This document shows, piece after piece, positions 58,680 through 64,000 of a DNA stretch of 64,000 bases. Where the stretch lies: positions 1 to 64,000 of the forward strand of contig NZ_JAAATW010000005.1 in the NCBI RefSeq assembly GCF_009908315.1, read 5' to 3'. Each line of letters begins with the position of its first letter. Position 1 is the stretch's first letter. The position numbers were made by a program, and so were the translations under genes. The stretch is from Paragemmobacter ruber. GTDB lineage: Bacteria > Pseudomonadota > Alphaproteobacteria > Rhodobacterales > Rhodobacteraceae. The notes beneath the pieces were generated by a model that ran no database searches, was not told the DNA's origin, and was given only the letters and a program-made list of their open reading frames with translations.

Positions 58680-59351
58680 GTCGCCCTGGCGCGGGTCGGA
58701 TGGGCGGTTCGGCGCCTGATAGGGGGGCCAAGGCCGGAGGTGGACCTGGCCGCTTTTGTGGATCGTCGTGACCCCGAGAACTTGGCGGATGAGGCGGAGC
58801 CCTTTGCGGATCGCGCGGGCGGTTGGCTGGACCTGATGGCGCAAGCTGCCGACCTGCACCCGATCAGCCGTGCCTGCATGGGCTTTCACATTTGGAGTTT
58901 GGCGGGTCTCGGGCAGCACGGAGACCGGATGGAAGCGGCTGTCACGGCCGCGCGGATTGCGACCGGAGAGGGCAGGGGAGCGATATTTGCCCCTCTCGCC
59001 ATGGGCGGGGCAGGCGGGCTGCGCGCCGGTGGCACTGCTGCTGACCGACTGGTGCGATGGCTCGACGGGATGGAGACAGCAAGCCGGACCGCGATGCGGC
59101 ACCTTGACGACATCGAGGCTTGGTCAGCGCGGTCCGAAACCGAGATGGTCACGCTCTCGGGCAAAACGCCCCCAGCCTTGCGCGCAGTTCTGACCGAATG
59201 GCCCCTTGTCTCCGCCCCAATGGCCGAGGCAATCACCGGCGCCAGTCGCGCGGCCGTTCAGCGGAACATGGCCTGGATGCAGGCGCGAGGTTTGATCCGA
59301 GAAGTGACCGGGCAGGGAAGATTTCGCATGTGGTGTGCACGCGCAGCCTAG
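58680..59351 (+). pseudogene. DUF1403 protein, 5'-truncated second copy
   Basis: Continues in frame from the transposon edge: VALARVGWAVRRLIGG..., DLAAFVDRRDPENLADEAEPFADRAGGWLDLMAQAADLHPISRACMGFHIWSLAGLGQHGDRMEAAVTAARI..., to RFRMWCARAA. It corresponds to about residues 133-355 of the intact protein at 28361-29428 and is closely alike in DNA sequence. The first third is missing and no start signal remains. An internal GTG at 58740 lacks a good ribosome site. Confidence 0.88.
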
Positions 59352-59362
59352 GTTGCCTTCTC

Positions 59363-60112
59363 TCACCCCGGCTCCGTCAAACCGTCAGCATCGGCCTTCG
59401 CGCCTGCTTCCGGCAAAAGCCGCAAGAGTGCGATGGCCAGCACCAGCCAACCGATCAGGTTCACGCTTAGCACGCGCGCCGCATAGAGCGCCGCAAGGTC
59501 GGGCGGCACTGCCGGGGCAGAAACGGGTGGCAAGGGCGCTCCGAAAAGGTGGGGTGCCAGGATCAGGGCAAGGCCCGCGAGCCGCCCGGGCCAGGACCGC
59601 AACCCCGCAGCAAAGAAAATGCCGGCAGCCGTCATCGCGACAGTCGCAACCCACCAGAGTTGCCGGTCCGCCAGTTCCGCTGCCTCCATTCCGGGCAGTT
59701 CGGGCGGAAGGTCGATTGCAGGCGCAAGGGACAGGACGGCAAAGCCGATAAGGCCGAGGGCTGTGGCCGGGATCCTCCCGCCGCCGGGCAGAGCCCGGAA
59801 CGCGGTCAGGCCGGCTCCGGCCAGCAGGCCAAAGCCCGCCCAGGTGAGGATCAGGGTCAGGACCGTCAAGCCATTGCGCACAAGCAAGTTGTCCGTATTT
59901 TCCGCGCCCTGCGCATCATGGCCGGGCGTTTCTAGCGGGTTAGGTGCAGGGTCGGGCTTGTTGCTCTCGATCCCGATCAGAACGAGTTCGCCCGTCTCAT
60001 ACCGTTCAGCCAAGACGATCAGGGGTTGGATGAGAAAGAACTGAAAAACGGCAGCCACGAGGCCCGCGATGGCACCCGCGATTACCCCGCCGGACAGCAA
60101 GGTCTTTGTCAT
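59363..60112 (-). CDS. cbtA: CbtA cobalt transporter subunit
   Basis: 249 residues, about six hydrophobic helices. CbtA marks: LLSGGVIAGAIAGLVAAVFQFFLIQPLIVLAERYE and NGLTVLTLILTWAGFGLLAGAGLTAFRAL, DLPPELPGMEAAELADRQLWW. Predicted B12-regulated cobalt importer with CbtB. Lies 18 bp downstream of cbtB in the riboswitch-controlled transcript; convergent with the truncated DUF1403. Confidence 0.9.
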   Translation of the reverse strand: MTKTLLSGGVIAGAIAGLVAAVFQFFLIQPLIVLAERYETGELVLIGIESNKPDPAPNPLETPGHDAQGAENTDNLLVRNGLTVLTLILTWAGFGLLAGAGLTAFRALPGGGRIPATALGLIGFAVLSLAPAIDLPPELPGMEAAELADRQLWWVATVAMTAAGIFFAAGLRSWPGRLAGLALILAPHLFGAPLPPVSAPAVPPDLAALYAARVLSVNLIGWLVLAIALLRLLPEAGAKADADGLTEPG

Positions 60113-60130
60113 GTCGATTATCCAGAAACG

Positions 60131-60307
60131 TCAGTGGCAGGGAAAACCGGTCGCATGACGTGTGTCATGCGTTGCAGCGTGCAATGCGTCAGGCGAAGCA
60201 AAACCAGCGGCAAAGATCAGCACTGCGCCAATAAGCGCGCTGGTCAGGATTGGTCCGAACTGGCTCTTCGATTGCTCCGCTGTGGCGGACAGGATTCTGG
60301 TGGACAT
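60131..60307 (-). CDS. cbtB: CbtB cobalt transporter subunit
   Basis: 58 residues: one membrane helix (PILTSALIGAVLIFAAGFASPDALHAA) and a His-rich tail HDTRHATGFPCH that likely binds Co2+. This is the CbtB form. ATG 60307 with CGGAGA upstream at the base of a hairpin. First gene after the cobalamin riboswitch. Confidence 0.9.
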   Translation of the reverse strand: MSTRILSATAEQSKSQFGPILTSALIGAVLIFAAGFASPDALHAATHDTRHATGFPCH

Positions 60308-60319
60308 GAAGGTTCTCCG

Positions 60320-60337
60320 CCCGTCACACCCGACGGG
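60320..60337 (-). promoter_or_regulatory. Riboswitch expression-platform hairpin at cbtB
   Basis: On the minus strand CCCGTC-6-GACGGG, ending just before the CGGAGAA ribosome binding site of cbtB. It can act as the switching helix that hides the site or terminates transcription when cobalamin is bound. Confidence 0.6.
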
Positions 60338-60351
60338 ATTAGGGTTGCGCC

Positions 60352-60516
60352 ATCGCTTGGCCGGTCTCCTGGCTCGCGGATTAACACAGTCCTTCGCCTT
60401 CCCGGGCATTGGCCCAGTGGCACGATGAAGGACCGCTACCGCATACAGTCGCGGGGGCGGCTGAGGCCTCGGGCGCCGCAATTGGGTCCGCCCTTCCTCA
60501 TTCCCGATTGAGTTCC
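60352..60516 (-). ncRNA. Cobalamin riboswitch upstream of cbtBA
   Basis: Landmarks in order on the minus strand: GCCGCCCCCGCGACTGTATGC, GTGCCACTGGGCC, CCGGGAAGGCGAAGGACTG and the classical B12 box GCGAGCCAGGAGACCGGCC (60359-60377). Predicted to switch off cobalt uptake when B12 is plentiful. Limits approximate. Confidence 0.92.
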
Positions 60517-60583
60517 AGGACTCTGCGCCCCTTGAACACCAAACAATGAGAGCTTTGCGCCGAACCCCCGCGAAGTCAACTGA

Positions 60584-61045
60584 CTACCGGGAGTGAAAAT
60601 GCTGCACCGGTACTGCTTTGCCGCTCTGCTGTGTCGTGCAATCAGATCCATGCTCCACCCCGTGCCCGAGGTCAGCCAGGATTGGGCAGTCGGGCCGGTG
60701 ATCGCCGCAGCATGCGTCGGCTAGGTGGCGCAGTGTGTCGATCATGGCCTGCATCTCGCGCACCTTCCGTTCGAGGCCGTCGATCTGGTCCGTCGCAAGG
60801 CGTTTCACATCCGCGCTTTGACGGGTCCGGTCGCGCCAGAGTGCCAGAAGCTCTTCGATCTTCTCGACCGAAAAGCCAAGGTCGCGGGACCGACGAATGA
60901 ACCGCAGCATCTGCACTTCAGTCGGAGAGTAGACGCGGTAGCCTGATCCGGTCCGCCCTGCGGTGGGAATAAGGCGAATAGATTCGTAGTAGCGGATCAT
61001 TTTGGCCGACACGCCCGAGGCCTTTGCCGCTTCACCAATGTTCAT
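60584..61045 (-). CDS. cueR: CueR-type Cu(I)-sensing MerR regulator
   Basis: 153 residues. HTH MNIGEAAKASGVSAKMIRYYESIRLIP and C-terminal metal loop ACCGDHRPDCPILADL with C112 and C120 in the exact CueR positions, plus C113. The tail is His/Cys-rich (GHGVEHGSDC...HFHSR). ATG 61045 with AGGAGG 7-8 nt upstream; 13 bp after copA, so expressed with it. Activates the two 19-bp-spaced promoters at 63571 and 63639. Confidence 0.92.
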   Translation of the reverse strand: MNIGEAAKASGVSAKMIRYYESIRLIPTAGRTGSGYRVYSPTEVQMLRFIRRSRDLGFSVEKIEELLALWRDRTRQSADVKRLATDQIDGLERKVREMQAMIDTLRHLADACCGDHRPDCPILADLGHGVEHGSDCTTQQSGKAVPVQHFHSR

Positions 61046-61058
61046 GATCATGCCTCCT

Positions 61059-63536
61059 TCAATGCACAACTGCGGCCTGGAACCGCCGCAGCCGGAGGGC
61101 GTTTCCAAGAACAAAGACCGACGACAAGGCCATCGCGGCGGCAGCGAAGATCGGTGACAGAAGAACGCCGAAGCTCGGCCACAGCACGCCCGCGGCAACA
61201 GGGATCAAGGCAGCGTTATAGGCAAAGGCCCAGAAGAGGTTCTGCCGGATGTTGCGCATCACGGCCTTGGACAGCGCGATGGCGTCCGATACCGCTGTCA
61301 GGCGACCGGTCATGAGCACGACGTCCGCCGCCTCGATTGCTACGTCGGTCCCCGTTCCGACAGCAAGGCCAACGTCAGCCTCGGCCAGGGCCGGGGCATC
61401 ATTGATGCCGTCGCCGACATAGGCGAGCTGTCCCAACGCCTTCAGTCGCTTGACTGCGGCGACCTTGCCGTCCGGCAGCACTTCGGCCACGATCTCGTCG
61501 ATGCCGAGTTGGCGGGCGATGGCGCCTGCGGTGCGGGCGTCGTCGCCAGTGATCATCGCAACTTTCAGCCCCATAGTGTGCAGGGCGCGGATTGCCGTTG
61601 GCGTGGTCTCCTTGATCGGGTCCGCGACAGCAAGGATGGCAGCGAGTTTGCCGTCGATGGCGGCACAGAGCGGCGACTTGCCTTCGTCTCCCAATCGAGC
61701 GGCAGTATTCCCAAAGGGCGATACGTCAATCCCCAGTCGGGCCATGTAGCGATCAGCGCCGATCTCGATCCGCTGCCCGCCCGCCTGTGCAGTGACGCCG
61801 AAGCCGGTAACGGAGTCGAAGGCTGTGACGGCGGGCAGGGACAAACCTTCGTCTTCTGCGGCCTTTACGATGGCGCGGGCGATCGGGTGCTCGGACTTCG
61901 CTTCGACGGCTGCCAAGAGTGACAGAACGGCGGCGCGATCGAAACCTGGTGCAAGATCGAGGTCGGTGAGGCTCGGCCTGCCCTCGGTTAGCGTGCCGGT
62001 CTTGTCGAGTGCCACGACCTTCACCCCCTGAAGAGACTGGAGCGCCTCGCCCTTGCGGAACAGCACCCCCATTTCGGCCCCGCGCCCGGTGCCCACCATG
62101 ATCGAGGTCGGCGTGGCGAGGCCCATGGCGCAGGGGCAAGCGATGATCAGCACGGCTACGGCATTGACAAGACCGAAGGTCAGCGCGGGGTCGGGGCCGA
62201 AGATCAGCCAGACGGCAAAGGTCAGTGCTGCAAGCGCCATCACTACCGGGACGAACCACATCGTGACCTTGTCGACGAGTGCCTGGATCGGCAGCTTGCC
62301 GCCCTGTGCCGCCTCGACCATGCGAATGATTTGAGCGAGCATCGTCGCCTCGCCCACCGCGGTGGCGCGGAACGTGAAGGCACCTGTCTGGTTTACAGTC
62401 CCGCCGGTTACCGCATTCCCAGCGGTCTTCTCCACCGGCAGCGGCTCGCCCGAAATCATGCTCTCGTCGATCCAGCTTGCGCCAGTCATTACCTCGCCAT
62501 CGACTGGCACCCGCTCACCGGGACGGACCTCGACGACATCTCCCGGGCGCACCTCGGAAACAGGCACCTCGACCACCCCGCCGCTGCGGATCACCCGGGC
62601 TGTCTTGGCCTGTAGGCCGACCAGCCGCTTGATCGCCTCGGACGTGCGTCCTTTGGCGCGCGCTTCGAGATAGCGACCGAGCAGGATCAGCGTGACGATC
62701 ACCGCCGCCGCCTCGTAGTAGACATATGTTGTCCCGGCAGGCAGGAGCCCTGGAGCGAAGGTGGCGACCAGCGAATAGCCGTAGGCGGCCGAGGTGCCGA
62801 CGGCGACCAGGCTGTTCATGTCGGGGGTGAGGCGGGCAAGCGCAGGCAGGCCCTTGCGGAAAAAGCGCAAGCCGGGGCCGAAGAGGACTGCCGAGGTCAG
62901 GGCGAACTGCAAATACCAACTGTTCTGCATCCCGATCGTGTTCATTACGGCCATGTGGACCGGCATGAACAGGTGCGACCCCATTTCCAGAACGAAGACC
63001 GGTAACGAAAGGGCGGCAGCGATTACAACATCTCGCTTCAGCAACGCTTCTTCTGCGGCCTTTTTCGCTGTCGCGCCATCATGCGCAGCCATAGCTGGGG
63101 CTGCGGGGCGGGCGTCATATCCCGCGTCTGCTACCGCTCGGGTCAGCGCCGCCACATCGGCCGATCCTCGCACTGTTGCCCGCTCGGTAGCTAGATTGAC
63201 GGTGGCAGACGCTACCCCCGGCACTGATGCCAACGCCCGTTCGACCCTCGCCACGCAAGAGGCACAGGTCATGCCTTCGATAGCGAGATCGATGGGCTTT
63301 ACTGGCACATCGTAGCCCGCATCTTCGACGGCCCTCACCAACGCACCGCGATCGAGCGCCACGCCCGTAACCTCGGCTCGCTCGGTGGCAAGGTTAACTG
63401 ATGCCGTCGTCACCCCCGGCACTGCTTTCAAAGCCCGTTCGACATGTGCGACGCAGGACGCGCAAGTCATCCCGTCGACGTCGATCGTCATAAGATCGGT
63501 ATCAATTCGAGACGATTGCTTTGCGAGCATGTTCAT
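61059..63536 (-). CDS. copA: Cu(I)-exporting P1B-1 ATPase
   Basis: 825 residues. Two HMA domains (GMTCASC at C25/C28 and C91/C94), eight membrane helices, CPC site [41 protein letters not shown], and C-terminal [17 protein letters not shown]...[18 protein letters not shown] with the Cu-site Asn and MxxSS. Exports Cu(I) to the periplasm. ATG 63536 has AAAGGA 8 nt upstream. Transcribed from the CueR promoter at 63571-63601. Confidence 0.95.
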   Translation of the reverse strand: MNMLAKQSSRIDTDLMTIDVDGMTCASCVAHVERALKAVPGVTTASVNLATERAEVTGVALDRGALVRAVEDAGYDVPVKPIDLAIEGMTCASCVARVERALASVPGVASATVNLATERATVRGSADVAALTRAVADAGYDARPAAPAMAAHDGATAKKAAEEALLKRDVVIAAALSLPVFVLEMGSHLFMPVHMAVMNTIGMQNSWYLQFALTSAVLFGPGLRFFRKGLPALARLTPDMNSLVAVGTSAAYGYSLVATFAPGLLPAGTTYVYYEAAAVIVTLILLGRYLEARAKGRTSEAIKRLVGLQAKTARVIRSGGVVEVPVSEVRPGDVVEVRPGERVPVDGEVMTGASWIDESMISGEPLPVEKTAGNAVTGGTVNQTGAFTFRATAVGEATMLAQIIRMVEAAQGGKLPIQALVDKVTMWFVPVVMALAALTFAVWLIFGPDPALTFGLVNAVAVLIIACPCAMGLATPTSIMVGTGRGAEMGVLFRKGEALQSLQGVKVVALDKTGTLTEGRPSLTDLDLAPGFDRAAVLSLLAAVEAKSEHPIARAIVKAAEDEGLSLPAVTAFDSVTGFGVTAQAGGQRIEIGADRYMARLGIDVSPFGNTAARLGDEGKSPLCAAIDGKLAAILAVADPIKETTPTAIRALHTMGLKVAMITGDDARTAGAIARQLGIDEIVAEVLPDGKVAAVKRLKALGQLAYVGDGINDAPALAEADVGLAVGTGTDVAIEAADVVLMTGRLTAVSDAIALSKAVMRNIRQNLFWAFAYNAALIPVAAGVLWPSFGVLLSPIFAAAAMALSSVFVLGNALRLRRFQAAVVH

Positions 63537-63570
63537 CACGGAATTCCTTTCAGGGATGCCTCCGCCGTAT

Positions 63571-63601
63571 GAGATACGGCTTCCCATTATGGTAAGGTCA
63601 A
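63571..63601 (-). promoter_or_regulatory. CueR-type promoter of copA
   Basis: Minus strand: TTGACC (63596-63601), 19-bp spacer with dyad CCTTACCATAATGGGAAG, -10 TATCTC (63571-63576). The overlong spacer and the ACCTT...AAG dyad are typical of CueR activation sites. Confidence 0.82.
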
Positions 63602-63638
63602 GGGGCAACCTGAGATTCGTCATCACGGCTTTGTGGGC

Positions 63639-63669
63639 TTGACCTTACAACCGTGGGAAGCCCTATCAG
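63639..63669 (+). promoter_or_regulatory. CueR-type promoter of copZ
   Basis: Plus strand: TTGACC (63639-63644), 19-bp spacer (CCTTACAACCGTGGGAAG core), -10 TATCAG (63664-63669). Nearly the same as the copA promoter 38 bp away, facing the other way. Confidence 0.82.
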
Positions 63670-63704
63670 ATGACGCATGAGGCAAAACCCTGAAGGAGGC
63701 ACTC

Positions 63705-63893
63705 ATGCAGTTCCATATCGAGAACATGACCTGTGGCGGTTGCGCCAACAGTGTGACGAGGGCGATCCAGTCGGTGGATCCGGCCGCCGACGTCAAGGCG
63801 GACCCCAGCACGCAGAAGGTCGAAGTCACGTCCGCAGTTGCGCGTGATCGGCTGGTCGCGGCCCTGACCAAGGTTGGCTACGCCCCTGCCTGA
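63705..63893 (+). CDS. copZ: CopZ-like copper chaperone (HMA domain)
   Basis: 62 residues, a single HMA fold: MQFHIENMTCGGCANSVTRAIQSVDPAADVKADPSTQKVEV. The metal site is MTCGGC (C10, C13). Carries Cu(I) in the cytosol to CopA or CueR. GGAGG precedes the ATG by about 7 nt. Own CueR promoter. Confidence 0.92.
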   Translation: MQFHIENMTCGGCANSVTRAIQSVDPAADVKADPSTQKVEVTSAVARDRLVAALTKVGYAPA

Positions 63894-63923
63894 AGCATCC
63901 AAAACAATACAGGACATCCGAAA

Positions 63924-64000
63924 ATGAAAAAACGCACAGTAGTGCTCTCCGCAGCAGCCATTGCCGTTGTTGGCGGCCTTGCCATCGCCCAGACCATGGA
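63924..64000 (+). CDS. Exported protein, cut by window end
   Basis: Starts MKKRTVVLSAAAIAVVGGLA, a clear Sec signal peptide with a likely cut after AIA-Q, preceded by AGGA. Only 25 codons are in the window. It follows copZ by 30 bp under the same copper promoter, so a periplasmic copper protein is likely; the family cannot be told. Confidence 0.65.
   Translation, partial: MKKRTVVLSAAAIAVVGGLAIAQTM

Noticed and set aside
55172-58684. Target-site duplication for the transposon
   Set aside because: Flanking pentamers GGTGG and GTCGC differ; no shifted duplication was found within a few bases.

Overview
The window is high-GC DNA with dense 4-bp gene overlaps and gene families typical of Alphaproteobacteria, most likely Rhodobacterales (Paracoccus/Rhodobacter relatives). 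The evidence is a fused NarK1-NarK2 transporter in front of narGHJI, NnrS/NnrU/NsrR, a repABC replicon, DUF1403, DUF6878/DUF6915 and a Hin-type recombinase with a long C-terminus. A complete repABC cassette (22771-26342, minus strand) with two identical 16-bp parS palindromes, a counter-transcribed RNA and an AT-rich block inside repC shows that this is a plasmid or chromid. No rRNA, tRNA or CRISPR array was seen.

Layout. (1) 1-6.5 kb and 18-22.6 kb: plasmid accessory backbone, mostly minus strand. It holds a GNAT/DUF1778 toxin-antitoxin pair, small plasmid proteins of unknown function, RadC, a DUF932 protein, Ssb, an H-NS-like protein and a very large ParB-domain protein. Three of these genes are preceded by the same structured leader. 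(2) 6.9-17.5 kb: a metal island lying between the two backbone blocks. It contains a MerR-controlled Zn/Cd/Pb P-type ATPase operon with ICMT, LspA, DsbB and DsbA-like genes, MntR/MntH, and a periplasmic copper set (SCO, PCuAC, SCO, M23 peptidase, DUF411). (3) 22.6-27.2 kb: repABC followed by a VapBC-type pair. (4) 27.2-36.2 kb: recombinase, DUF1403, an ArsR-rhodanese fusion, a fatty acid hydroxylase, bluB under a cobalamin riboswitch, and a TetR-controlled DevBCA/MacB-like exporter.

(5) 36.2-54.8 kb: nitrate and NO metabolism. An NsrR-like Rrf2 regulator is divergent from truncated haemoglobin, a hemerythrin-like protein, a formyl-THF cyclo-ligase homologue, NnrS and NnrU. A Crp/Fnr regulator is divergent from narK-narGHJI, which is followed by a parvulin, a hemerythrin, carbonic anhydrase, MoeA and DUF2478. 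FNR-type boxes and an Rrf2-type box sit in the divergent promoters. (6) 54.9-59.4 kb: a compact 3.5-kb Tn5053/Tn7-like transposon (tniA, split tniB, tniQ) that cuts off chrA on its left and a second DUF1403 gene on its right without a target duplication. (7) 59.4-64 kb: cbtBA under a second cobalamin riboswitch, then cueR, copA and copZ with two divergent CueR-type promoters.

Together this is a stable low-copy replicon carrying respiratory nitrate reduction with NO protection, B12/cobalt functions and resistance or homeostasis for Cu, Zn/Cd/Pb and Mn. The less-described elements are the shared leader RNA, a hairpin that hides a Shine-Dalgarno sequence at 19480-19520, the split TniB, the envelope genes tied to the metal ATPase, and a cyclo-ligase homologue with an extra CxxC head in the NO cluster.
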